A stretch of 52,114 bases of DNA from Comamonadaceae bacterium (GTDB lineage: Bacteria > Pseudomonadota > Gammaproteobacteria > Burkholderiales > Burkholderiaceae_C), in the NCBI GenBank assembly GCA_947373105.1, contig CANBWK010000010.1, positions 1 through 52,114 of the forward strand. Direction: 5' to 3'. The stretch's first letter is position 1. Every line of letters starts with the position of its first letter. The translations under genes were made by a program, and so were the position numbers. Below are positions 27,115 through 35,024 of this stretch, piece by piece. The notes beneath the pieces are model-generated. The model was given only the letters and a program-made list of their open reading frames with translations, was not told the origin of the DNA and did no database searches.

Positions 27115-27657
27115 ATGTTGATCCGTACCTTTTCAGTGTCTGTTCTTATTGCCTTTCTCTCCGCTTGCTCTTCAGGTGTCAAGCTCAATGATGTGCCAGT
27201 GGAAGACAAATCTGCCAGTGCTGTGAACAATGGCGCCAACACCAATATCCTTGGTTCGGGCAGTGCAGTCGGCCAGAGCAGTGTGGCGGGCGTTTTGACG
27301 GACAAAGGTGCTTCCAATGGCGTGGGCCCGGCAGGCGCAAATGTGGTATTTTTTGACTACGACAGCTTCACGCTCAAACCTGAAGCCAGAGCGGTCATCG
27401 AAAGCAATGCCCAATTCCTGCAAGCCAACAAACAAAGCAAAGCCATGCTGGAAGGTCATACAGACGACCGCGGCGGCCGTGAATACAACTTGGCACTGGG
27501 TCAAAAGCGAGCCGAATCCGTTCGCCGCGCTCTGACCTTGTTGGGTGTCAGTGAGTCGCAAGTCGAAGCCGTGAGTTTTGGCAAAGAAAAACCTTCAGCT
27601 TCGGGTATGGACGAGTCCTCTTTGGCGAAAAATCGCCGAGTTGAAATCAAGTACTGA
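27115..27657 (+). CDS. pal: Peptidoglycan-associated lipoprotein Pal
   Basis: Outer-membrane lipoprotein that binds peptidoglycan and TolB. The ATG at 27115 follows AGGAG and gives 180 aa; an upstream in-frame start at 27097 would disrupt the signal. The lipobox is LSAC (Cys18). A low-complexity linker leads into the OmpA-like domain: VVFFDYDSFTLKPEA, LEGHTDDRGGREYNLALGQ (Asp and Arg bind diaminopimelate) and KNRRVEI at the C-terminus. cpoB starts 8 nt after the stop. Confidence 0.97.
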   Translation: MLIRTFSVSVLIAFLSACSSGVKLNDVPVEDKSASAVNNGANTNILGSGSAVGQSSVAGVLTDKGASNGVGPAGANVVFFDYDSFTLKPEARAVIESNAQFLQANKQSKAMLEGHTDDRGGREYNLALGQKRAESVRRALTLLGVSESQVEAVSFGKEKPSASGMDESSLAKNRRVEIKY

Positions 27658-27665
27658 TTACAGTC

Positions 27666-28436
27666 ATGGCAAAACCCTTGATTTGGAGCCGCTGCGCAGT
27701 ACTTGTGCTTTGTTTAACGCAGTCTTTGGTGCACGCGGCATTGTTTGAAGACGACGATGCGCGGCGTGCCATTTTGGATTTGCGTCAAAGATTAGAGCAA
27801 CTCAGTGGCTCGGGTATGGCGCAAAGTAAAAGTCAAACGGAAGAGATATTCAAGTTACGAAGTGCTTTGTTGGATTTGCAGGGGCAAATTGAAACCCTCA
27901 AGGGTGAGCAAGCCAAGTTGCGTGGCACCAATGAACAATTGATCCGTGACTTGAGTGAGTTGCAGCAACGCCAAAAAGACGTTCAATTGGGCGTGGATGA
28001 TCGTTTGCGCAAATTCGAACCCGTCAAAGTTAGCCTGGACGGCGCAGAATTTTCAGTGGAGCCCTCAGAAAAACGCGACTACGATGCCGTCATGGCCGTC
28101 TTTCGCAAAGGCGATTTCATCTCGGCTCAATCGGCTTTGGCGGGGTTCAGTCAACGTTACCCTGGCAGTGGCTACTTGCCATCGGTTCTTTTTTGGTTGG
28201 GCAATGCGCAATATGCCAACAAAGACTATGCAGGTTCTTTGAGCAGTTTCAAACGGATGCTGAGTTTGGCGCCCAATCACGGTCGTGCCTCGGAAGCCAT
28301 GCTCGCTATATCCAATTGCCAGATTGAACTCAAAGACTTGAAGACGGCTCGCAAAACCCTTGAAGAATTGGTCAGCACCTATCCCGACTCTGAAGCCACG
28401 CAAGTCGCCAAGGAACGCTTGACCCGCTTTAAGTAA
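27666..28436 (+). CDS. cpoB: Cell division coordinator CpoB (YbgF), Tol-Pal accessory protein
   Basis: Periplasmic protein coordinating peptidoglycan synthesis with outer-membrane constriction; 256 aa. A signal peptide ends near VHA (residue 24). Residues about 30-110 form a trimerising coiled coil (RQRLEQLSGSG, IETLKGEQAKLRG, LSELQQRQKDVQ). The C-terminal part holds three TPR units: DYDAVMAVFRKGDF, SVLFWLGNAQYANKDY and EAMLAISNCQIELKD. It is the expected third gene after tolB-pal. The YeeE-like transporter gene starts 7 nt downstream, so the operon continues into non-Tol genes. Confidence 0.94.
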   Translation: MAKPLIWSRCAVLVLCLTQSLVHAALFEDDDARRAILDLRQRLEQLSGSGMAQSKSQTEEIFKLRSALLDLQGQIETLKGEQAKLRGTNEQLIRDLSELQQRQKDVQLGVDDRLRKFEPVKVSLDGAEFSVEPSEKRDYDAVMAVFRKGDFISAQSALAGFSQRYPGSGYLPSVLFWLGNAQYANKDYAGSLSSFKRMLSLAPNHGRASEAMLAISNCQIELKDLKTARKTLEELVSTYPDSEATQVAKERLTRFK

Positions 28437-28443
28437 CCAGCAA

Positions 28444-29559
28444 ATGGACGCCTCGCAATTGGCCTCAACCACCCTGGGGGTGCTGATTGCGGCGTTTATC
28501 CTTTCAGCCGCTTTGGGTGCCTTGTTGCATGCCACCCATTTTTGCACCATGGGCGCGATCAGTGATTGGGTATTGATGCAAGACGCAACGCGACTGCGCC
28601 AGTGGGCGTTGGCAGCCGCAGTCAGCATTTTGGGCTTTGCGGCCATGCACTTTGCGGGATGGATCAATCCACTTCAGACCATTTACGCTTCGAACAAAAT
28701 GCTTTGGCTGTCTGCGCTTGCAGGGGGCTTATCTTTCGGAGTGGGAATGGTTTTGGCTTCTGGTTGTGCATCCAAATCTTTGGTGCGTCTGGGCTCGGGT
28801 AATCTCAAATCACTGATTGTTCTGTTGGTCATGGCCGTATTTGCCTTGGCCACTCTGCGCGGCTTGCTCGGTGTATGGCGCGTGAACACGCTAGAAACTG
28901 TGTTCATAGATGCCCATTCGCAGGCGTTTGTTGGCAGTTGGTGGGCTCAACAAAGTGGCCGCAGTATTCCTGTGGCCAGTGCCGCTGCGGCACTTTGCTT
29001 TGGGGGAGGTCTGTTGTTTTGGGCTTTCAAAGACAGCCAGTTTTGGCGGGCAAACAACATTCTTGCAGGACTTGGCGTTGGACTTTTGATCACATTCATG
29101 TGGTGGATCTCGGGTGTATGGGGTCATGGTCTGGAACATCCCGAAACACTGGAGGAGTTTTTCATTGCAAGTTCCAGTGGTCGGATGGAATCGTTCAGTT
29201 TCACGTCTCCCGTGGCCTTGGTTTTGGACGCCTTCGTCTACTTCAGTGACGGCAGCAAACGACTGAGCATTGGCATGGTGTCTGTCTTCGGTGTGATCGT
29301 GGGCGCTCATGTGCATGCTAGGGTTACGCGATCATTTCGTTGGGAGAGTTTTGCCAACCGTCAAGATTTCGCTCGGCATGTGATCGGTGGGGCGCTGATG
29401 GGCTTTGGTGGTGTCACGGCCATGGGCTGCACCATTGGTCAAGGCCTGACGGGCCTGTCCACGCTCAGTTGGATGAGCCTAGTGACAGTGGCCGCTATTG
29501 CTTTGGGTGCATGGACTACGCTGACCTGGCAACTCAGGCGTGTAGACATCGCCCTATGA
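28444..29559 (+). CDS. YeeE/YedE-family (TsuA-like) sulfur-compound transporter
   Basis: Polytopic inner-membrane protein of 371 aa with about nine or ten hydrophobic segments. The conserved cysteine-glycine blocks of the family are present: HFCTMGAISDW (Cys34), ASGCASKSLVRLGSGNLKS (Cys108) and MGCTIGQGLTGLSTLS (Cys329). TsuA members import thiosulfate by relaying it along such cysteines. The exact substrate here is inferred. It overlaps tcdA by 4 nt (ATGA) and follows cpoB by 7 nt. A role in sulfur supply for tRNA or cofactor modification is possible but unproven. Confidence 0.88.
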   Translation: MDASQLASTTLGVLIAAFILSAALGALLHATHFCTMGAISDWVLMQDATRLRQWALAAAVSILGFAAMHFAGWINPLQTIYASNKMLWLSALAGGLSFGVGMVLASGCASKSLVRLGSGNLKSLIVLLVMAVFALATLRGLLGVWRVNTLETVFIDAHSQAFVGSWWAQQSGRSIPVASAAAALCFGGGLLFWAFKDSQFWRANNILAGLGVGLLITFMWWISGVWGHGLEHPETLEEFFIASSSGRMESFSFTSPVALVLDAFVYFSDGSKRLSIGMVSVFGVIVGAHVHARVTRSFRWESFANRQDFARHVIGGALMGFGGVTAMGCTIGQGLTGLSTLSWMSLVTVAAIALGAWTTLTWQLRRVDIAL

Positions 29560-30335
29560 GTGACTTTGATAGTGCACGCAGCTTTGGGGGGCTGGACCGT
29601 CTATACGGGTTAGGGCCTGCCTCACGGATTCGCCAAGCGCATGTGGTCGTGGTGGGTCTTGGCGGCGTTGGCTCTTGGTCCGCAGAGGCCTTAGCCCGAA
29701 GTGGCGTAGGTCGAATCACCTTGATTGATCTCGACCATGTCGCCGATTCCAACATCAATCGCCAAATTCATGCGCTGAACACGACAGTTGGTCAAGCCAA
29801 AGTCGTGGCCATGAAAGAGCGTATTGCACAGATCAACCCGAACTGCGTGGTCGAATGTATTGAAGACTTTGTCGCGCCCGAAAACTGGCCCGTCATCTTG
29901 GGTTCTGGGGCTTTGCCAGATGCACTCATAGACGCATGCGATCAAGTCAAAGCCAAAGTTGTGATGGCCCAATGGGCACTGCAGAACAAAGTGTGTTTCG
30001 TCTCTGTCGGGGCTGCGGGTGGAAAGCGATTAGCACACAAGGTGGATGTGGATGATTTATCTCAGGTCACGCATGACCCCTTGCTGGCGCAACTTCGCTA
30101 CCAGTTACGCAAAATGCACGGCGCTCCAAGGGAGGGCCGAAAAATGGGCGTGACGTGTGTGTTCAGTCGAGAGGCCGTCGCTCCACCAGACGCGTCCTGC
30201 GATGTCGAGGGGGACGGTAGTCTCAATTGTCATGGTTATGGATCGGTGGTCACTGTGACGGCCACATTTGGTTTATGCGCCGTCTCTGCTATTTTGAATT
30301 TTCTTTATGCGTCTTTTGATACTGTGACAAATTAA
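29556..30335 (+). CDS. tcdA: tRNA threonylcarbamoyladenosine dehydratase TcdA
   Basis: ThiF/E1-like enzyme that uses ATP to cyclise t6A37 to ct6A37 in tRNAs reading ANN codons; 259 aa. The start ATG overlaps the transporter stop; the frame is open further upstream but only inside that gene. GLGGVGSWS (34-42) is the nucleotide loop, LIDLDHVADSNINRQIHA carries the Asp and the Arg finger of E1-like enzymes, and DACDQVKAK, GAAGGK and MGVTCVFSREA follow the TcdA order. The 3' end overlaps the promoter of the tRNA-Lys gene, whose product is a likely substrate. Confidence 0.93.
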   Translation: MSDFDSARSFGGLDRLYGLGPASRIRQAHVVVVGLGGVGSWSAEALARSGVGRITLIDLDHVADSNINRQIHALNTTVGQAKVVAMKERIAQINPNCVVECIEDFVAPENWPVILGSGALPDALIDACDQVKAKVVMAQWALQNKVCFVSVGAAGGKRLAHKVDVDDLSQVTHDPLLAQLRYQLRKMHGAPREGRKMGVTCVFSREAVAPPDASCDVEGDGSLNCHGYGSVVTVTATFGLCAVSAILNFLYASFDTVTN

Positions 30336-30344
30336 CGCTATAAT
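30316..30344 (+). promoter_or_regulatory. Strong sigma70 promoter of tRNA-Lys
   Basis: TTGATA (-35, 30316-30321), a 17-nt spacer and a perfect TATAAT (-10, 30339-30344). The -35 lies inside the last codons of tcdA. Transcription should start near 30351, giving a roughly 50-nt leader before the mature tRNA. Confidence 0.85.
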
Positions 30345-30402
30345 TTGAGGCTTAGCGAAACATAAATTGCTGTGTCAAAACGGTGACGCGTGTGAGCTTG
30401 AT

Positions 30403-30478
30403 GGGACCATAGCTCAGTTGGTAGAGCAGCGGACTTTTAATCCGTTTGTCGTGGGTTCGACCCCCGCTGGTCCCACCA
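30403..30478 (+). tRNA. tRNA-Lys (anticodon TTT)
   Basis: A 76-nt cloverleaf with encoded CCA. The acceptor stem pairs GGGACCA with TGGTCCC, with discriminator A (30475) and CCA (30476-30478). The D-loop region AGCTCAGTTGGTAGAGC and the T-arm GTGGGTTCGACCCCC fit the consensus. The anticodon loop CTTTTAA (30434-30440) puts TTT at 30436-30438, reading AAA/AAG lysine codons. Position 37 is A (30439), the site modified to t6A/ct6A. Confidence 0.98.
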
Positions 30479-30490
30479 AAATACAAGTGA

Positions 30491-30527
30491 AATCACCCTG
30501 TTCGAAAGTTCAGGGTGATTTTTTTTT
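30491..30527 (+). terminator. Intrinsic terminator after tRNA-Lys
   Basis: AATCACCCTG (30491-30500) pairs with CAGGGTGATT (30511-30520) in a perfect 10-bp stem with a 10-nt loop, then a run of T to 30527. It may also slow transcription of the opposite-strand ABC-F gene that ends at 30539, but the A-tract on that side is short. Confidence 0.93.
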
Positions 30528-30538
30528 GACTTCGCGAT

Positions 30539-32476
30539 TTAAGCTGTTGTGGTAGCAGATTCGATGTGTTGAATCTGCTCTGACAACTCAAGCCATTTGA
30601 CTTCCAAGTCTTCCAATTCTGAGTTAACTGCGTCAAGGTCTTGGCTGGCTTGAACAATGTCGTCAGTAGCCGTGAGCGTTAGCAATGAATTTTCCAGTGC
30701 TGTTTTTTGGGTTTGCAATTGGCCCATGCGTTCTTCAGTTTGGGCCAATGTTTTCTTGAAGGGTTTGGTTTGCGCCGCAAGCTGTTGCTTGCGCTCAGGC
30801 GCCAATGGGGCGGGTGCCTTTTGCACAGGCGGTTTATTCGACGACTCTTTGGCTTCTTCGCGCAGGCGCTTGGACTCTTCAAGCAGGTATTTTTGGTAGT
30901 CGTCCAAGTCGCCATCAAACGGCTCTACCTTGCCACGACCTACCATCCAGAATTCATCGCACACCGCACGCAACAGGGATCGGTCATGGCTGACCAGCAT
31001 GACGGTGCCTTCGAACTCGTTCAGCGCCATGGCCAATGCTTCCCGGGTGGCCAAATCCAAATGGTTGGTAGGCTCGTCCAGCAGCAACAGGTTGGGCCGT
31101 TGCCAGACGATCATGGCCAGCACCAAACGCGCTTTTTCACCGCCGCTCATGGTGCCCACGGCTTGCTTGACCATGTCGCCAGTGAAGTTGAAGGAGCCCA
31201 AATAACTCCGCAAATCCTGCTCGCGGCTGGGTTCGCCGCTGTTGGGGCCTTGCTCTTTGGCCAAGCGAATCATGTGTTCCAGCGGATTGTCCTGCGGGCG
31301 CAGGACATCCAGCTCTTGCTGGGCGAAGTAGCCAATGTTCAAACCTTTTCCCTCAGTCATCGTGCCGCCCAGCTGCGGCATGGTGCGGGCAATGGTTTTG
31401 ACCAGCGTGGATTTACCTTGTCCATTGGCACCCAAAATGCCAATGCGCTGGCCCGCCAAAACCGATTTGCTGATGCCTTGCAAAATGGGCTTGGGCTGTT
31501 CGTCGACGATGTAGCCAAAACTGGCCTCGCTCATGGCCAACATCGGGTTGGGCAGGTTGTTTGGCTCTTTGAAGCCGAAGGTGAATTCGGCGTCGGCCAA
31601 CAGGGGCGCAATTTTTTCCATGCGCTCCAGGGCTTTAACGCGGCTTTGGGCCTGCTTGGCCTTGCTGGCTTGCGCTTTGAAGCGCGTGATGAACTTTTGC
31701 AAGTGGGCAATTTTGTCTTGCTGTTTGCTGAATGAAGCTTGTTGCAGTTCCATTTGCTGTGAACGCAATATCTCAAATGCGCTGTAGTTGCCACCATAGC
31801 GTGTGAGTTTGGCTTGGTCGATGTGCAGCGTCACGTCGGTGATGGCATCTAAAAATTCCCGGTCGTGGCTGATGACAATCATGGTTCCGGTATATCGTTT
31901 GAGCCAGGCTTCGAGCCATACCAGTGCGTCCAAGTCCAAGTGGTTGGTGGGCTCGTCAAGCAACAAAATATCAGACGGACACATCAACGCCCGCGCCAGT
32001 TGCAAACGCATGCGCCAGCCGCCAGAAAAACTGTTCACAGGGTTATTCAATTCGTCAACGCTGAACCCCAGTCCCAAGATCAGCGCTTCTGCGCGCGGCA
32101 GGGCGTCGTGGTCACCGGCATCGGCCAAGTCGGTATAGACATGCGCCATTTCCATGCCGTCGCCTCCGGCTTCTGCTTCAACCAGGCGTTGGCGTAATTC
32201 GGCCAAGCGGGTGTCGCCTTCCAGAACAAAGGTCGAGGCGGGTTCATCTGTCTCGGGCATGTTCTGCGCCACCTGACCCATGCGCCAAGCCTTAGGCATG
32301 GAGAAATCACCACCATCTTCATGCAGCGTTCCGTTGAAAAGCGCGAACAGAGTGGACTTGCCCGCACCGTTGCGACCGACCAAGCCGACTTTTTCTCCGG
32401 GGTTCAGTGTGACTGTAGCGCTGTTGAGCAGCACTTTGGCGCTGCGGCGCAGCGTAACGTTCTTCAGGGTAATCAT
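30539..32476 (-). CDS. ABC-F family ATPase, YheS-like
   Basis: Soluble tandem-ATPase protein of 645 aa, without membrane segments, that acts on ribosomes in related ABC-F factors. The first ATPase has Walker A GRNGAGKS (34-41), signature SFSGGWRMR and Walker B ILLLDEPTNHLD. The interdomain linker LQKFITRFKAQASKAKQAQSR is the P-site tRNA interaction motif. The second ATPase has GANGQGKST, MSGGEKAR and LLLLDEPTNHLD. A C-terminal Lys/Pro segment and coiled coil (about 535-645) follow, as in YheS and Uup. YheS is my preferred subfamily by length and start. The GNAT gene ends 6 nt upstream. Confidence 0.9.
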   Translation of the reverse strand: MITLKNVTLRRSAKVLLNSATVTLNPGEKVGLVGRNGAGKSTLFALFNGTLHEDGGDFSMPKAWRMGQVAQNMPETDEPASTFVLEGDTRLAELRQRLVEAEAGGDGMEMAHVYTDLADAGDHDALPRAEALILGLGFSVDELNNPVNSFSGGWRMRLQLARALMCPSDILLLDEPTNHLDLDALVWLEAWLKRYTGTMIVISHDREFLDAITDVTLHIDQAKLTRYGGNYSAFEILRSQQMELQQASFSKQQDKIAHLQKFITRFKAQASKAKQAQSRVKALERMEKIAPLLADAEFTFGFKEPNNLPNPMLAMSEASFGYIVDEQPKPILQGISKSVLAGQRIGILGANGQGKSTLVKTIARTMPQLGGTMTEGKGLNIGYFAQQELDVLRPQDNPLEHMIRLAKEQGPNSGEPSREQDLRSYLGSFNFTGDMVKQAVGTMSGGEKARLVLAMIVWQRPNLLLLDEPTNHLDLATREALAMALNEFEGTVMLVSHDRSLLRAVCDEFWMVGRGKVEPFDGDLDDYQKYLLEESKRLREEAKESSNKPPVQKAPAPLAPERKQQLAAQTKPFKKTLAQTEERMGQLQTQKTALENSLLTLTATDDIVQASQDLDAVNSELEDLEVKWLELSEQIQHIESATTTA

Positions 32477-32482
32477 GGGGCT

Positions 32483-32965
32483 TTAGCGGCTGCTTGGCCT
32501 GGTCAATACCAGGCCCAAATACAGCAAATCGGGGTTCGGATGGTCTTTGAAAGAGGGAGCATTGGCGAAGCCCAGGGCGGCGTACAAAGCCAGTCCCGAG
32601 TTGTTGTTGCGCCAAGTGCTCAAGGCAGCGTGAGTGTAGCCTGCTTGTGTGGCACCTAGAAGTAATTCTCGAATGATGTTTTTGGCGTGGCCTTGATGTC
32701 GGTGTTCAGGGCGCACATAGATACGTTTGATTTCGCAGGTCCCTTCCAGTCGCGTGTGTGTAAAAGCACCGCAAGCGATGGCGCCAGTCTCATTTTTCAA
32801 GAGCAAAGCACCGCCATGGGGCTTCCCATAGCGTGCGGGCAGGTCTTCAAGGTCCTTCCAGATGGAGCTCAAATGCGGTTGATCGAGGTCTTTGGCCGCA
32901 TACGCCTGCAACAAAAGGGCCAGTTCTGCCCATTCCACAGGGCTTTGCACAGACAAAAGTGTCAT
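32483..32965 (-). CDS. GNAT-family N-acetyltransferase
   Basis: Acetyl-CoA-dependent acyltransferase of 160 aa. The ATG at 32965 overlaps the prmB stop (ATGA), which fixes the start; the longer open frame to 33046 lies inside prmB. Motif A is RPEHRHQGHAKNIIRELL, the RxxGxA-like pyrophosphate loop. STWRNNNSGLALYAALGF is motif B. ALLLKNETGAIACGAF and CEIKRIYVRPEH supply the central strands. The substrate is unknown. Coupling to prmB makes a protein- or ribosome-modifying role conceivable, but nothing in the sequence proves it. Confidence 0.85.
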   Translation of the reverse strand: MTLLSVQSPVEWAELALLLQAYAAKDLDQPHLSSIWKDLEDLPARYGKPHGGALLLKNETGAIACGAFTHTRLEGTCEIKRIYVRPEHRHQGHAKNIIRELLLGATQAGYTHAALSTWRNNNSGLALYAALGFANAPSFKDHPNPDLLYLGLVLTRPSSR

Positions 32966-33843
32966 TGTGTTTGGCCGTGCAAGCTCATTAAAGCCGGGCG
33001 CGTAACCAACAAAACTTGATCTTCTCCAGCGTTGGTTTCGAGCCAAATGACTTCGAGTTGAGGGAAAGCATTTTCAAAATGTTCACGCTCGTTGCCGATC
33101 TCCAGCACCAGCACGGCCTGTTCGCTCATGTGCGTGGGGGCATCGGTCAACAGTTGGCGGACAAAATCCATGCCATCTTCGCCACCGGCCAGTGCCAGAG
33201 CCGGTTCTGCAAGGAATTCGGCGGGCAGGGCTTGCATACTGGAAGCGCATACATAGGGAGGATTGCACAAGATTAAATCAAACAGGCCGGACACGGTTTT
33301 CAGGCCATCGCTTTGAACCAGTGTGATTCGTTCGTTCATGAGATGACGCTCCACGTTGATGCGGGCTACTGCCAAGGCCTCCAGGGATATGTCTGCACCT
33401 ACCACGTCTACATCCGGATAGGTCATGGCGGCGAGCACGCCCAGGCTGCCGTTGCCGGTACACAAGTCGAGTACGCGTTGTGTGTGTTCACCTAGCCAAT
33501 AGTCGATGCCGCCATCGGCCAGTAACTCGGCAATGAAACTGCGTGGCACGATGCTGCGTTCGTCGATGTAAAAGGGAACCCCTTGCAGCCAAGCCTCATG
33601 CGTCAGGTAGGCTGCAGGCTTTCGTGTGTCGATGCGCTCTTGCACCAGCGCCTGCACCGATTTGATTTCATCGCTTGTCATCGAGCGATTGAAAACGTCA
33701 GGGTCACTGTCAAGGGGTAAACCCAATCTCCACAAGGTGAGCCACGCGGCTTCGTCTTGGGCGTTGGTGGTGCCATGACCAAAGGACAGATGGGCAGAGG
33801 ACAGTTGGGAGGCCGACGCGGCAATCAGTTCGGTCAGGGTCAT
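32962..33843 (-). CDS. prmB: 50S ribosomal protein L3 N5-glutamine methyltransferase
   Basis: Methylates a glutamine of ribosomal protein uL3 using SAM; 293 aa. The SAM motif is [10 protein letters not shown] (126-135) and the catalytic NPPY is at 194-197. The stretch [29 protein letters not shown] is the PrmB version of the family, distinguishing it from PrmC (release-factor) enzymes. It overlaps dapE upstream and the GNAT gene downstream by 4 nt each, so translation of the three is likely coupled. Confidence 0.93.
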   Translation of the reverse strand: MTLTELIAASASQLSSAHLSFGHGTTNAQDEAAWLTLWRLGLPLDSDPDVFNRSMTSDEIKSVQALVQERIDTRKPAAYLTHEAWLQGVPFYIDERSIVPRSFIAELLADGGIDYWLGEHTQRVLDLCTGNGSLGVLAAMTYPDVDVVGADISLEALAVARINVERHLMNERITLVQSDGLKTVSGLFDLILCNPPYVCASSMQALPAEFLAEPALALAGGEDGMDFVRQLLTDAPTHMSEQAVLVLEIGNEREHFENAFPQLEVIWLETNAGEDQVLLVTRPALMSLHGQTQ

Positions 33844-35003
33844 ACTGATTGGGTTTGCAATTGCCGGTTCAGCCCCTGCAGTACTTCTCGGTAAATGTCT
33901 TTAAGGGGTTCCATTTCGGCGAGCACTATGTGCTCGTTGATTTTGTGGATCGTCGCATTGGGCGGACCCATTTCTATCACCTGCGGGCAAATTTGTGCGA
34001 TAAAGCGACCGTCGCTGGTGCCACCGGTGGTGGACAACTGAGTCTCTATCCCCGTTTGGCTGAGAATGGCTTCTTGCACCGCCTTGACCAAGGTGCCTGG
34101 TGTGGTCAAGAAAGGCAGGCCACCAATGACCCAGCTCAAGTCATAATCCAGCCCGTGTTTTTTCAGGATATCGGTCAGGCGCTGTTGCAGGCCTTCTGGA
34201 GTCGATTCGGTACAAAAACGGAAGTTGAAGTCGATGACGACCGCGCCGGGAATGATGTTGCTGGCGCCCGTGCCACCGTGGATGTTGCTGATTTGCCAAC
34301 TGGTGGGCTGAAAAAATGCATTGCCCTTGTCCCACTCCACGCCAACCAATTCGGCCAGTGCGGGCGCAACCGTGTGGATCGGATTTCGGGCCAGGTGCGG
34401 ATAAGCGATATGGCCTTGGATGCCTTTGACGGTGAGCTTACCGCTCATCGTGCCGCGTCGACCATTTTTAATCATGTCCCCCGTCCGCTCGACCGAGGTG
34501 GGTTCGCCCACGATGCAGTAGTCAGGCGCAGTGCCTCGTTGTTGCAGTAATTTACACACCACCACGGTGCCATCAAGGGCAGGACCTTCCTCATCGCTGG
34601 TGAGCAAAAAGGCTAATCCGAGGGCAGGTTCGGGGTGGATGGCTAAAAACTCCTGAGCGGCAACGACCATGGCCGCGATCGAGGTTTTCATGTCGCAACT
34701 ACCGCGGCCAAACAATTTTCCATCGCGGTGCGTGGGAGTGAAGGGGTCGCTGGTCCATTGGTCCAGTGGGCCCGTGGGCACCACGTCAGTGTGACCTGCA
34801 AAGGCGATTGTTTTGCCTGATGTGCCTGGACGGTGAGCCCAAAGATTGCGCACCCGAAAGCTGTCCGGCCCGCTGTTAATTTCTTCACAGACAAAGCCCA
34901 TGGGCTTCAAGTGCGACATGATCAGGTCCATGCACCCCCCATCCTCGGGGGTGACGGAAGGTCGGGCAATGAGTTGTTCAGCCAAGCGCAGGGTGTTTAA
35001 CAT
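33840..35003 (-). CDS. dapE: Succinyl-diaminopimelate desuccinylase
   Basis: Zinc M20-family hydrolase releasing succinate from N-succinyl-LL-diaminopimelate in lysine and cell-wall precursor synthesis; 387 aa. The metal site is visible: His71 and Asp73 in AGHTDVVP, bridging Asp104 in GSCDMK, and the Glu138-Glu139 pair in [26 protein letters not shown] and the dimerisation-domain histidine region follow. The C-terminal block reads [11 protein letters not shown]. dapC lies 21 nt upstream; prmB overlaps the stop. dapD, often between dapC and dapE, is missing here. Confidence 0.96.
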   Translation of the reverse strand: MLNTLRLAEQLIARPSVTPEDGGCMDLIMSHLKPMGFVCEEINSGPDSFRVRNLWAHRPGTSGKTIAFAGHTDVVPTGPLDQWTSDPFTPTHRDGKLFGRGSCDMKTSIAAMVVAAQEFLAIHPEPALGLAFLLTSDEEGPALDGTVVVCKLLQQRGTAPDYCIVGEPTSVERTGDMIKNGRRGTMSGKLTVKGIQGHIAYPHLARNPIHTVAPALAELVGVEWDKGNAFFQPTSWQISNIHGGTGASNIIPGAVVIDFNFRFCTESTPEGLQQRLTDILKKHGLDYDLSWVIGGLPFLTTPGTLVKAVQEAILSQTGIETQLSTTGGTSDGRFIAQICPQVIEMGPPNATIHKINEHIVLAEMEPLKDIYREVLQGLNRQLQTQSV

Positions 35004-35024
35004 GCTGTCTTCCTTGTAAGGGGC

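Noticed and set aside
30707..31735. 342-codon open frame antisense to the ABC-F gene
   Set aside because: The ABC-F frame has full paired ATPase motifs; the antisense frame has none.
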